A DNA stretch of 64,000 bases from Siphlonurus alternatus. Taxonomy: Eukaryota > Arthropoda > Insecta > Ephemeroptera > Siphlonuridae. The notes below the pieces were generated by a model. The model had not been told where the DNA came from, made no database searches, and saw nothing but the letters and a program-made list of their open reading frames with translations. Position numbers and translations under genes: made by a program. Below, one piece after another: positions 13,450 through 25,764 of this stretch; positions within the stretch are counted from its first letter, which is position 1, and each line of letters begins with the position of its first letter. The DNA is taken from positions 33,088,979 through 33,152,978 of the forward strand of contig OX463780.1 in NCBI GenBank assembly GCA_949825025.1, in the 5' to 3' direction.

Positions 13450-16400
13450 CTGCAAGTAAATGGTAAATGCTTGATCGAGAGTAAAAAGAAGGCTATTTTC
13501 ATTTGTTCATTTGATTCTGCATACAAATCGTATTTTTATAAAAAAATATTTCGAATATTTTTATTTTTAATTTGAAAAAAAAAAATGTTTAAATAGCCTT
13601 TTCGGTGCATAAATATACGTACATATTGTTAACCACTACTTATGATAAATAAGAAAATATTTATTTTATTCAGAGATATATTACAACCATTTACTGTGAA
13701 GCACGTCTTCAACACACCATATTTACGTTATTTTATCATCAGCGTCACTTACAGCGTATAAAATAAGAAATATTCTACGTATCGTATGGTAACTTCGTGC
13801 ATGGGGAAAAAGTATATTATACTAACAAATAACATATATTTCCTGTATACGCACTACATTATATTATCAATCATTGTGACGTAACAAGCCATCAATTATT
13901 ATTTAATTATTAACAGAGGAAATAATTTATATGATATTATTTTACTTCATGATTAAAATTGTTTGAACTTTTTACTGTAATGAAAAACATTACACAACAT
14001 TATTATTTTTTTTTAATGTATTATATTATTTTTCTGTTATTCAAATCTCTGTTTATAGCATGTTATATTTTATTATTTTCAGATTTAATACTTCATATTT
14101 TATAGTCGACACATCATCAGTGACATCAGCGAACAGAGATGATCATTATAGGTTCCAACAACACGTAATACGGAAATGCTGCAAGCTGAGTTATTAAGAA
14201 GGAAAGAGATCGTCATCGCCTAAAGGGATTTGCAAACAAGAGCTGGAATAGCGTATGCATAAAACGTCGTCCTAAGAGGTCATGTCGATCGTCGTTGTTG
14301 AGTTTCTGCATGACGTGGCATTTGGCTTTCACGTTCATCGCTTGACTTTAGTTGGTGGACGCACAGAGAGGTTATATAAGAGAGAGATTGACCAAGTGAC
14401 AGAGGGGCAGAGGGAAGAAATGAAGGAGAAAATTGTAAAGGTGATTGGTTTATCGTGAGGAAAATTTAAATACGGAGGGTAAACGTGATAAAAAAAAAAG
14501 TGTCTGAGAGAAGAGACAGACAGAGAAAAATATTTGATAAGGATGATAACTAGAGAAGAGAGAGACACGTTTTGATCCTTTTGAACGTGACCAGAACCAA
14601 TAATAATGAGACTTACAATTTATATCAATAAATCTTGGTTTATTTTACATGGAAATTTAACGTTCAGAGGTAACAAAAAATTATAATACAGAAGTTTTTA
14701 TAAATGACTACTAGACGAAATGGATATATTTGGTCCACCAGTTTGTGTGTAGATAAGAGATATTAACATTTTTTATAGTGTTTCAAGGTGTTATTTTTAG
14801 TCTAAATTGACGCATTAATTTGTCAAAATGTAAAAAAAACTATCGCGGATTCAGCTTTAATGTATAATTAATAATTGAAAACATACCTATTTTTATTTCT
14901 ATTCTGTTCACGCTTCATGCACTAAAAATAAAAGCTAGAGGGTGAGATAGAAACAAGAGGCAATTTATTTCACATAAAATATGTAAAGATGTGATAATGG
15001 AATAGGAAAATACGCGTCTAGTAAAATCGTGAAGAGAATTCACAAAACCGATGTTGTGTGATATTTATATTCGAGAAAATGGAATGTTGAAAATTAAATA
15101 AAGGAATACTTAAAATTAAATTTAAAATGTATTTTATCAATTTATCAAGATATTTCAAACTAAAAATATGATAAAGTATTCTGATCATGTTTTAATACTT
15201 GTGGCATAATTTAAAATACTGCGCTGCAATTGATTTTGTTTTCTCATAATATGTGGTTAAAATCTGTGTTGTATGTTATGTTTGTTATTGTTTAAGTTTT
15301 AGTTTCTGACTGAACCATGATGTTGTCTGTACAACCAGTTGTTTCAAAATAAAAATAAATAAACTATTTGTAAGATTCGTGATGTCGGATGTTTTCATCA
15401 TTTTACGTCAATTTTCATCACTTTAACCATCAAATGATTTGTTTTTTAAGTGATGAACTGCATACGGTTAATTCCTGATTATTGAACTGAGAAATTATCA
15501 TTCTTAATTTTTTTTTTTACTATTTAATTTTTTTTTAAATATATTGTTGGAGAAGGGGATCCACATAATGCATTTTTAAAGTGTCAAAAAATGTTGAAAT
15601 ATTAAAAAAGACTTTAAGAAAAAAGTAAAAAGGATTTATCGATTCATGGAATTAATGAGTGACGTCATTCTCGAATCAATTCTATATACTATTAGCACTA
15701 TTACTATACTACTAAATATTATGAATTATAAGAACTCGGTTTGCCCTTATATATTAATAATAATAATATAAAGTGCTGCTTCTGATCAAGTTGAATTTCA
15801 TTTTTCAATTTAACAGGAAATAGGAAATTAAATTAAAGTATTTAATCTACTTTAAGTTAATCAAATAAAAATTTTGCTTTGAAAGTTTAGTACAATTTTT
15901 TCTACAGCTTTTTATATGTTACTGGATTTTTTTAATGTTGAGTGCAAAATCACATGATTATATCACATGATTATATTATAAATTATTGTGTTTGTTTGAC
16001 ATGATTTTGACCCCAATTCATCTTCTTTTTTCACAATTTAATATATTTTGATTTTGATAAGTTTGTTTACCTTCATGAGAGAAATACAGCTGAGAACAGG
16101 TGACTTTTCTTCATGCTTGTCAACATTATAGAAGATAATAATTTGCTACATTAACTTCGCTGCCTCTCATGATCAAAACTTTCTTAAAGGAAATTAAAAC
16201 TTACCTTAAAAGCGTTTGAAAATAAAGTTAAGTGTTTAGAATTGTAAATGCAAAAAATAAATAATCAAAGAAACAGAAGTATATTAAACAGTATAACTTC
16301 ATTTAAGTTTTCCAGTAAAATTACGTGGTCTGTGTAATGCTGTAGTTACCTTTATATAAACAGTGGTATATAAAAAAATCATGTTTTGCTATGGAATTTT

Positions 16401-17276
16401 GTTATATTTAACTTTTATAATCAACTGATACGTTTCTATTAGACTAGATATTTAAAAACTGTTTATTTATATATTTTTTATATGAAAAAATACTATTTTA
16501 TGTCAATAAATATTATGACTATAATAACAGAAAATAAACTTATAAATTATATATATTTATTTAAATGTGATATTAAAGATAGTTTCAAATATGGTTGTTT
16601 ATGTACACTCTTCGCCTTGGAAAATTTCCCTTTGCAGCTTTGTTAAATAAGTAAAATCACTATGCCTTGTGTTATTCTTACAGGACATGGCGATTAACCA
16701 GACCATAAAGGGAAATTTTCCGAGGCAACGACTGTACAATAGAAAAAATTTATTTACAATAAAATTATAGATTTTACGTAAAAATTTACATAAAAAATAA
16801 TGAGAATTAATACAATTTACAACATGTAAAATTTGAATAATAAAACTGATCTATTTTCTGCCATCTAGTGTACAAAAAAATATGCATGATTGCATTTTTC
16901 TTTTATATATACACTCATATCCAATGCAAACATTATGAGATTGAAAAACTTTATTTTTTAAAATAGTTATTTAGTCCTTGCAAGTTTATAAAAAAACAAC
17001 ATCAAACTTTTTGATCGAGAATGATTACATGAATATAAAAAAACTTGCAATGTTTTTCGTATAAACGAACCAGGCAAACTTAACATTTTATCGTGAAATA
17101 AAACAAAAGAACTATGTATACTTAGTATGTACTTCTTGCAAGTAATCAGTATTTATACTTTAGTATATTATGTACTTATAGCAACTTGATCGACGAGTCT
17201 ATTCATGACATACCATACGTAAAACTTTGATTGATCTAAAGAAATAAAAAATCCATGAAATTTCAGAAATAAATTG

Positions 17277-17279
<3 letters not shown>
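13450..17279. other. AT-rich putative intron sequence
   Basis: AT-rich DNA with a moderately GC-richer patch at about 14120-14560 that I cannot assign, and TGACGTCA at 15660-15667. No gene recognised. Confidence 0.4.

Positions 17280-17314
<35 letters not shown>
17280..17314. repeat. (TA)n microsatellite
   Basis: Uninterrupted TA dinucleotide repeat, about 17 units. Confidence 0.95.
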
Positions 17315-17318
<4 letters not shown>

Positions 17319-17466
17319 TTATATATACATAATTGACAAAAATTCAATATTTGCTGTGATTTGAAGACATTTTTCACTCAAAATATACCTAGCTGCCGGG
17401 TTGTTTTCTCTGAATGGTATTTGCTTGATATCTCATACTTAAGTACATAGACATAATATTATAATG

Positions 17467-17472
<6 letters not shown>

Positions 17473-17525
<53 letters not shown>
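17473..17525. repeat. (TA)n microsatellite
   Basis: Uninterrupted TA repeat, about 26 units. Confidence 0.95.
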
Positions 17526-17530
<5 letters not shown>

Positions 17531-18384
17531 CATCTCCGTCAAATAAACTGAAGCAATTTCAATGCTGTGGGAGATAAAGTTATGATGAGAATTATATTTT
17601 AAGAAGGATTGGAAACTATGTTCTCATATAATTTCTTATAATACATTTAAAAAAAAAAGTAGCCATGTATTTTAAAATTTGTATTGATGTATTTTATTAT
17701 TTCCTAAATACTTCATCCAACTGCAGATGTGCACTTAATTTAATTGTATAAATATTAAAGAACCTACTTAATTTCATTTAATTAACCCAAATTCAAGAAA
17801 TTATCGTAATTTTTAACATTTTAGGACACACTAATTACAGAATTTTCATAATAGTAAATTCATAATTATCATAATTCTTATTGAGGATCGAGCACCAACT
17901 TTATTCTTAATTTTAACTGAAATAATAATAATAATAATCAAATGAATATTTGAATATGTCGTATCGACTCTGAGAGGCTCAGTGGGAATTACGTGAACTA
18001 CACGTGCTGAGGAAATTTACCTCTAAACGATTCGCTTAAAAAAAATGTGAATCTCTAAGAATCCAATAAAGCTATCAAATGCTCGAGCTGGGTTCCATAT
18101 TAAATGATTCATCACCTGTGGAACGTCGCAGTTTACATGTTAAAATATTTACAGGGAAAGGGAGTGGCGATGGAGGTATTTAACAATGATATATCAAAAG
18201 TAGCAAACATTTCAGTCAAATGCGTAGTTGTAATGCCAACTTTTCTTCTTTTCTTCTTTGACTTTTTGTGTGCGTGAAAAAGCATGAAACTTAACTGCAA
18301 AATAATAAAATTTTAGTTAAACATAGACGATGGAAACGAAACATTGAAACTATTAGAAACCGCTATTAAAGAAAGATTTGAAAA

Positions 18385-18837
18385 ACATCGTATTTGAAAT
18401 TTTACTTGGTATGCATTGACATTTATTAAAAAACTTTTAATTTACAGTGGACAACATACATGAAAAAATGTTATTGCAGAAATGAATAGAGGGTGCAAAT
18501 TATGCTACTCTGAATTTTTTCAGATTTTTTTCAGTCCCGGAACTATTTTTAAATAATTATTGAAAGTTCTGTGATTTAAGTTGGCACCCCTGAATCCTTA
18601 ATAAAAAGCATAGAGACTGGACGCCTATTGACGCCTCCAGGGGGCGTGGCCGCACTTTCAATAATTATTTAAAAAAAGTTCCGGGACTGAAAAAAATCTG
18701 AAAAATTCAGAGTAGCATAATTTGGCACCCTCTATTTATTTCTGCAATAACATTTTTTCATGTATGTTGTCCATTGTAAATTAAAAGTTCCTTATAAATG
18801 TCGATGCATATACCAAGTTAAATTTCAAATACGATGT
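18385..18837. repeat. 453-bp outer palindrome enclosing family A copy 2
   Basis: The DNA on both sides of the family A element at 18448-18773 is itself an inverted repeat. On the left are ACATCGTATTTGAAAT, ACTTGGTATGCAT and AACTTTTAATTTACA. On the right are the reverse complements, in mirror order, out to 18837. The flanking arms are about 60 bp each with few mismatches. Copy 1 at 2931 lacks them. Confidence 0.75.
18448..18773. mobile_element. Palindromic MITE-like element, family A copy 2
   Basis: The same termini (TGGACAACATACATGAAA and its inverse), the same arm sequences and the same GC-rich loop (GGCACCCCTGAATCC, CTCCAGGGGGCGTGGCC) as copy 1 at 2931-3263. Near the loop the arms read TTTCAGTCCCGGAACTATTT and its inverse. 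Non-coding. It lies at the centre of a larger palindrome (18385-18837). Confidence 0.8.
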
Positions 18838-19278
18838 ATTTGTATGTATTATGTACAATTTGAAATCTGATGATTTAATAACCTATTTCCTAACGATTTC
18901 CATAATAAATCAGAACAAAATAAATAAAGGTCGTATCTTACTTTAGGTGTGATGTGATGCAAATTTCAACAAAGTTTACGAACTTTCAGCGTAATTTGCA
19001 GGAAATAAGACTGCATGGCCCATATATATGCAAGAAACAGCTGTTGTTACGTAACATGCATTTGAGAACATAAACGTATACTTGAAGATTTTGCAATAAA
19101 AAATACACATAAACAATTCTTACTAAAGGTAAGTTTCTTATATTCTAGAAACAGAAAAAAAAACTTATACTAGAAATGGTTTATATCAAACAAAATTTAC
19201 CATCAATAAGGCCTTCATTTCAATTTTTAAAAACATGGTATACCTAATTTTTTTTAGTGTAATTTTTTTTCCTTGTAG
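18838..19278. other. AT-rich stretch, no gene seen
   Basis: Nothing recognisable apart from a strong plus-strand donor-like sequence at about 19128 (TAAAG then GTAAGTTTC) without a convincing exon upstream. Confidence 0.4.
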
Positions 19279-19363
19279 ACGGTGGTCATTATCTAGATTT
19301 TGTAGATTGAGGGTCAATTTTCCGAAGTGGAGTGGTGGGGTCTACTCGATCGACAAGTGGAGG
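19279..19363 (+). CDS. Possible plus-strand coding exon, unidentified
   Basis: A GC-rich 85-bp segment between a strong plus-strand acceptor (AATTTTTTTTCCTTGTAG, ending 19278) and a strong donor (AGG then GTGAGTG, at 19364). One frame is open throughout (one base, then 28 codons, from RWSLSRFCRL to YSIDKWR), ending in phase 0. This matches the phase-0 start of the candidate exon at 29224-29306. No family recognised. It may be a non-coding transcript exon. Confidence 0.25.
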
Positions 19364-20207
19364 GTGAGTGATGGGGCGGAAGACGCAGAGGGAGACCTCA
19401 TGACAAGTATATACCAAGCAAGGTGTTTGAAGAGCCATCAATCATGTCGGTAGAGGAGCAAACAAGGAGGGATTACAACACAAATTGGTCTCATAATTAA
19501 TGTGACCTTCTAGTTAATATCATAATCTGCACTCAAACACAATCAACGTGGAAAAAGTTACGAGACCAAACGTTTTTTTTTTAATGAAAATTTATTACCT
19601 TTTACGTAAATATGGTATATTTCTGTAAGAAACTACGACTTTACTTATTCAAAAGATTATGTAGTTGTACCAAGTAGTCATCTTTGTGAGATTGGGAGAC
19701 ATGATGCAAGAAATTAATTTTTGTATTGAATATTTTAAAAAGAAAAATATTATAATTTTTTTTCATTTTTCTTTCATTAATTAATTATTTTTTCACTGAT
19801 TATAATTATAATTTTATGATTATAATTAAATTATTTCGTGATACAAGTTTCGTAAAAATACATTTAAGAATTTTAACATGCATTTTAAAAACTTTTTTTT
19901 TTTAATAAAATTCTATTATTTTTAGTCATAAGACAAAAATTAAATTGGATTTTATTATTTTGTATGAATTCACATTTTCTTTAGAACACTTAAAATATTA
20001 AAAGACAATTTTTTTTATGCTTGAAAGTTTTTATTTCATTAAAAGAGTAAAGTCACTGCGTGAGGATTTTGTTCGTCCGCCTCACGGTGTGTGGGTTTGT
20101 GTACTTTTCGCTTTTCTCCTTCTCTTTCAGAAAATTATACCGTTTGTAAATTATCAAAGCAAATAAACAGAAGGTGCATCAACATACTTTACTCTAATTA
20201 ACTAGAT

Positions 20208-20209
<2 letters not shown>
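19364..20209. other. AT-rich stretch, no gene seen
   Basis: GC-richer up to about 19480, then AT-rich with T runs. Nothing recognised. Confidence 0.4.

Positions 20210-20244
<35 letters not shown>
20210..20244. repeat. Poly-T run (T35)
   Basis: Thirty-five consecutive T. It could be the poly-A tail of a minus-strand retroposon, but I cannot define a body. Confidence 0.9.
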
Positions 20245-20247
<3 letters not shown>

Positions 20248-21473
20248 GCACATTTCTGCTATGGATTTATACTGAGAATTTTGTTATTATAGCATAACTT
20301 AAATAGTCTTATATACTTTATGTCTTTCAAGAATATTATTTGTATGTTACTAAAAATATATTCACTTTTTAGGAAATATACTAATTTTCATGAATATAAT
20401 TATACTTTACTTTAACGTTAAAAAACACTTTGACTCATCTTTTGAGTTTTGACAGTACAATTACTTTGATTTCTTAATTTCACATTTTTTTTTATAAAGA
20501 AAAATTATGATGGTGGCTTTGTGAAGAGACAAATTTAATTACAGAGATGTGTTTTATATTTTTAATTAAAAAATACAAAGTGCTAAAATTTAATATTTTA
20601 ATGCCCTCTGGCTAAATCTCAATGTTAATTTCTGAAAGAGATAACAAAAAAAAAAGATACCTGACAACGCACCTCATGGGTGGGCTTTACTATATAAAAT
20701 TAATATTTTACTACTATTATGAGGTCATTCGATTTGTAAAACAAATTGCAAAGAATTTCACTTATTTCAGAAAACAAGAGTAATTATATATAATTATTTT
20801 AATTATGTAATAAAAAATAATAATGAAGTTGTAAAACAGGTTTCTTAATTTCACAGCAGAGTTAAATTTTTTTTTAAACTAGCAAATAAGAGCTTTATTA
20901 AAGACATGGAAGTATTTCAGTGGGCTTTATTTAATATGATTCAGAATTATTTTATGATATTGTAATTTAATTGAGTTCTAGTAATAATATTTAAAAAAAA
21001 GTTATCTTTTATTAAAATGTTTAATAATATACCACCCTCTCTATAAACCTATTATATTATATAGGATAACATAAAACATTATAGTGTGCATGACTATACG
21101 ACTGATACGTTTAAAAATTACCACAAAATCAGCCTATCTATATAAAACTGCATATACTACATTACTTTTAAATGCAAAGATGAGGCTAAACTTACAAAAA
21201 GTACTGATATTAGTCATGATATTGTACAAAGATTTGTGTTTCTAGGAATGAACAAAACCCATACATCAATTTTTTAATTCCATAAATAAATTTAATATAC
21301 AATATTATGCTAATCAAAATTGTTGCTAATAACTATTTAAAAAAGTTATTGAATATTTAGCCATGCCATGAAGGCGCGTTATGTGTGTGTGTTTTTTTAA
21401 TTATTCCTGGACTGACTCAGAGAAGAAAATTGGATTATCATAATGTTGTACCTTCATTTAACAAATAATAAAT

Positions 21474-21607
21474 CGTCGCCTCAGAATGCAAATCACGTAA
21501 CTACAAAAAAAAATTGATGGAACTGTGACCCTTATGCTCTAGTGAGATAAGGTTTAAAGTTGCATCACATTTTTTTGTAGTTACGTGATTTGCATTCTGA
21601 GGCGACG
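21474..21607. mobile_element. 134-bp hairpin element with 38-bp perfect TIRs
   Basis: The arms begin CGTCGCCTCAGAATGCAAAT and continue CACGTAACTACAAAAAAA. They are exactly inverted at the right end (TTTTTTTGTAGTTACGTGAT onward to GGCGACG). The loop is about 58 bp. AAAT flanks both ends and could be a short target duplication. Non-coding MITE or foldback. Confidence 0.75.
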
Positions 21608-21994
21608 AAATGTTATGTAAATAATCGATTTTATAAGACAGAGTACAAACTTACGTAAATTCATGTGTTTACAGTTAAAGTGATATTTTGTAGTACTTCT
21701 CTGAATTTAACATTCCCTGATATTTTATAATATAAAATATGGTTGTAATGTGAAGGTGAACTTATATATATTACGACGACAAGTGGGAACAATGGTGGTA
21801 AATAATTTTAGCTTCATGCAGCATACACTTTGTATAAATATTGTACGATCTTGTTGCCTCAAGACTTGCTCCATTCCTCTCTCTCTCTATCCCTAGAACA
21901 CATCTGTATATAGTGTGTGTATATCTAACACTGCTCCCACATAATGTGTACACAGTGCACCACCACCACACACATATATACACAAGTATTGTTT

Positions 21995-22760
21995 TGTGCA
22001 CGAATCGCGGAAAAAAAACCCTCGGAAAAAAAACCCTTGTATTAAAAAACCCTTGAAAAAAAACCCTAGGAAAAAAAACCCTCGGGGATAAAAAACCCAC
22101 GGAAAAAAAACCCTTCGCTAAAGGAGCAGCCCCAAGGAGCATTCGTAGCATAGTAGCGCGGTAGCGAGGTTTCACGGTGTGGGGAGCTCATCAAAATGTA
22201 GAAGTCTACGCGGCGATGTTGTGGAAGTTAACTATTATCTGTATAGTAATTCCAACTGTGTTTTTAGTTAAAAATTATTTTAAAAACATATTTTTTCTAA
22301 CTTCGAATATTATATATTGGATATAAAATAATTAAAATAAAAAAGTAATAAAACAAAAAAAGTCGTCGTCCTACGTACTCGTATTATTATTAACATATAT
22401 ATATATATAGACATAAAATGAACATTTGAAAATTATAATATCTTATAGGTTAAGTGATTCAATAATTATTATTAACATGACTAATGAGACTAATCAGATA
22501 TATGATATCTTATGTAATATATATTATTGGAACATTATAATGATAATCTGTCAAAATAGGAAAAAAAAAAAACGTGAAACCTCGCTACCGCGCTACTACG
22601 CCACGAATGCTCCTTTTGGGGCTGCTCCTTCAGCGAAGGGTTTTTTTCCCGTGGGTTTTTTATCCCCGAGGGTTTTTTTTCCTAGGGTTTTTTTTCAAGG
22701 GTTTTTTAATACAAGGGTTTTTTTTCCGAGGGTTTTTTTTCCGCTTACCTTTGTGCACAT
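21995..22760. mobile_element. Inverted pair of A8CCC tandem arrays (foldback element)
   Basis: The left arm (about 22008-22176) holds six or seven units of the form GGAAAAAAAACCCTC, then GGAGCAGCCCCAAGGAGCAT and GTAGCGCGGTAGCGAGGTTT. The right arm (about 22574-22743) is its inverse, with the same unit order and the same irregular units. The spacer of about 400 bp is AT-rich. The sequence TGTGCAC lies near both outer ends. Read as protein the arrays would give repeats such as FFPRVFFPRV, but both strands are open because of the composition, so I treat it as non-coding. It is probably a foldback transposon or inverted-duplication product. Confidence 0.7.
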
Positions 22761-24225
22761 ATGATTTCATTGTGTTTGAACCAGTGAGAGATGAGAAATT
22801 GACGGGAAAGTTATTTCCCTCATAACGCTTCACTACAAATAATACATCATAACCCAAGCCTTTAGGCTTGATGTAATACAACACTTTATTAGTAGAGGGT
22901 TGAACAGTAATAATATATAGCTATAATTGTGTAATTATAGCGAGAACAATTCTTATCATTAATTGAATTGTATTATTATACATTAAAATTTGTGAAAATG
23001 GTAGACTAATAATAAACTAAAGAAATATTTTTAAAATAAATTTAGCATTTGAGGATGCAAACACATAATCAGCATAATTATCACGTATTTTTATTGCAAT
23101 AAATTAAATACCTTAAGATAATAATTTTGATTTTATTTTAAAAATCTCAAATCTGACACACTAATTTGATCTTTTGACATATTATAGAAAAAAAAGGATT
23201 AAATTACAATGAAGAGTGTATTGAGTTAAGTAATTTTATACATGCAAGTTAATTACAATTATTTCTTTTTGCAAATAATTCATGGAAAAAGCATAGTGTA
23301 CTGTAGTGAGCCAATAATTAAAGCATAAAAACATATCCTTGTAAACTTAACATTTCATTGGAAGTTGTCGGAATTGCAAGGCACTTTCAAATTTTGTTTA
23401 TGTTTTAAATATTGGTTACAACAAATTTAATTAAATAATACTCTGCAACCTGCATGCAACATTTAATAATAATAATGATAATAATACCGGAAATCAAAAT
23501 TATACTGTATTTTCATTATTGTTTGTTTGTTTTTTCCTATTAGGAAGAAGGTACCGTGTACAAGAGTGATGCTTTTTAAATTCAATTCATTATAATATAA
23601 AAGTATTATCGATGGGAGCGTTTCAGCAAGAGTTTTAAGAAGCGTTTTTCTTAACTGTTACCTGGTATGAAAATGCTTCTTAACGCTTGCTGAATCGCTC
23701 CGATTATTACTGTTTTACAATTATACTGTTTTATAAGATTAAAAAAGGTTTACAACTTCACTTTGCAAAAACATAAAAAAATAGACAAATTATTTAAGTG
23801 TATCTACTTCATGTATTTAATATATAAGAGTTTTAATTTGTAATATATTATTTGTCTTTATAAGAGTTAATTAAACAGCATGACATGGTAATTAATTGCT
23901 AAGTTTATTTATCTTGCTTAAAGACCTGCATTTTGTCTTTTTTATCTTCATTTTTTTACTATGTATTTCTCTTTCTTTTTTGTTTTATAAAAATTTATAG
24001 ATCAATTTAATGTAAGTGTATCATATATTTTCAAAATGTGTGCCTTATAATGGAAGTTAAATTTATAAGATATTATCAAGGTGATTTTTTTTTTCCTTCG
24101 TCATATTTTCAAAAATAAAAAGTCGTCTTTCAAAAATTTATTTTTATATTTTGTTTTTATAAAGACAAAGAAGAAATATATTCTATTTTTAATTTAATTG
24201 GTTATAATAAGGAAATAAAATGATC

Positions 24226-24227
<2 letters not shown>
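22761..24227. other. AT-rich stretch with one small hairpin
   Basis: AT-rich DNA. The only structured segment is the hairpin at 23615-23701. No gene seen. Confidence 0.4.
23615..23701. repeat. 87-bp hairpin
   Basis: GGAGCGTTTCAGCAAG, then TTAAGAAGC, is mirrored by GCTTCTTAACGCTTGCTGAA and CGCTCC around a loop of about 30 bases, with a few bulges. It is the size of a microRNA precursor but equally fits a tiny MITE. Strand and expression are unknown. Confidence 0.6.

Positions 24228-24266
<39 letters not shown>
24228..24266. repeat. (AAT)n microsatellite
   Basis: About 13 uninterrupted AAT units. Confidence 0.9.
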
Positions 24267-24267
<1 letters not shown>

Positions 24268-24525
24268 GTATCAAAGAAGGAGTTAATAATAAAAAAGAAG
24301 ACGCTTTCGTTTGATTCTTTGATGTTTCTCTGACAGTTCATGCCAACTCTGCAACTTTCCCTGCTGATTAAAGGTAGTAAAAAAAAGTGATGATACCAGT
24401 AGCATTTACTGCAACAATTTCCTCTCTTTGAGCATCTTATTCCATACAGTAGATTCATATTGGACACGTGACTTCAAATCGGGAGTTTTAATAGTTGATG
24501 CTATAATATACAATACTGGTGCGTA

Positions 24526-25239
24526 TTAAAGGCCTTATGAACCTTTGCACAATATTAAGTACACGGTTAGCTTTGCTTTAGTATCATTCGGCTGCATATT
24601 TTTTTTTTTGTTTCAGCAGCACAAATATCAGAGATAATAGCCGATGAAAAGGAACCTGTGACGTCACTCACGCTCATTCAGCGGCGACAATATAGGGAAA
24701 TCCCTGCAAAAGATAGGCTCACTCCCGCTGCAACCACGGCCACAATTTTACTTCTGGAATTTTGAAACTTTACCAGGGCAGTCTTGATAATATTTGTCAA
24801 ATAGCCTGAAAGATTTTTTGTTATGACATTCATACAAACCGACTTATTGCGGTAGAAAGAGGAGCAAAAATGTTGTATAGGAAAACAATGTTAAATTTTT
24901 AGCTTATCTTGCAACCGCAATAACTCAATCTGTACACACGCCACCAAAAAAATTCTTTCAGTCTATTTGACAAATACTATCAAGACTGCCCGGGTAAAGT
25001 TTCAAAATTCCAGAAGTAAAATTGTGGCCGTGGTTGCAGCGGGAGTGAACCTATCTTTTGCAGGGATTTCCCTATATTGTCGCCGCTGAATGAGCGTGAG
25101 TGACGTCACAGGTGCTTCTTCATCGGCTATTATCTCTGATATTTGTGCTACTGAAACCAAAAAAATTATGCAGCCGAATCACCCTGAAGCAAAGCTAACC
25201 GTGTACTTAATACTGTGAAAGGTGCAGAAGGCCTTTAAG
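24526..25239. mobile_element. 714-bp near-perfect palindrome
   Basis: Arms of about 330 bp run outward from TTAAAGGCCTT. They pass AAGTACACGGTTAGC, GATAATAGCCGATGAA, TGTGACGTCACTCACG, CAGCGGCGACAATATAGGGA, ATCCCTGCAAAAGATAGG, CAACCACGGCCACAATTTTA and CAAGACTG to a short centre near 24880. The centre is itself inverted (CTTATTGCGGTAG and CAACCGCAATAACTC). The arms differ by scattered substitutions and small indels, so the duplication is not brand new. Each arm carries one TGACGTCA (24659-24666, 25101-25108). No coding capacity. It is a large MITE or foldback. Confidence 0.85.
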
Positions 25240-25728
25240 TTTCATAACAGGACAATCTTATTATATAGTCTGTTATTTTAAAAAACCTCTTCTTTCTATA
25301 AGGTGGTTGCATGAGCAACGCAATCAGTCTACTTTACAGGGGCTGAGTGAAAACATGCGCGCGCATTCTGCCATGCCGGTGGAGTGGTAGAGAACTCTGC
25401 ATGCAGGCAAAAGATTAAAAAAATACATTATAAATTATTTAAAATGAAAATAAAAAATGTGAGGTGAACAAAATGTTTAAAATAAAATTTTCAAACTTTT
25501 GCTCACCTCAGAATTCAGAATCTTTTCTTTATATATTTTTAAATATTTTTTTTTAATATTTTCTCCTATATGCTTATACATTGCGGAGTTCCACCAGGCC
25601 ACCATCGACGACTGGCGGACGACTGTTGAAACTCCCGATCCAAGGTCACACTGACGTCACACGCAAGCGCCTAATAAAGTTTTTTGTTGAATTGCTTATC
25701 AATAAAATATAAACTTTATTAGACATGG

Positions 25729-25764
<36 letters not shown>

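Noticed and set aside
22426..22825. Plus-strand frames with repeated FFPRVFF-like peptides
   Set aside because: They arise from the A8CCC/GGGT8 array and exist on both strands and in several frames. No start context, splice sites or family support a protein.
21771..25239. CRISPR-like or prokaryotic repeat systems
   Set aside because: The repeats are inverted or A/T tandem units in a spliced eukaryotic genome, with no spacer-repeat pattern.
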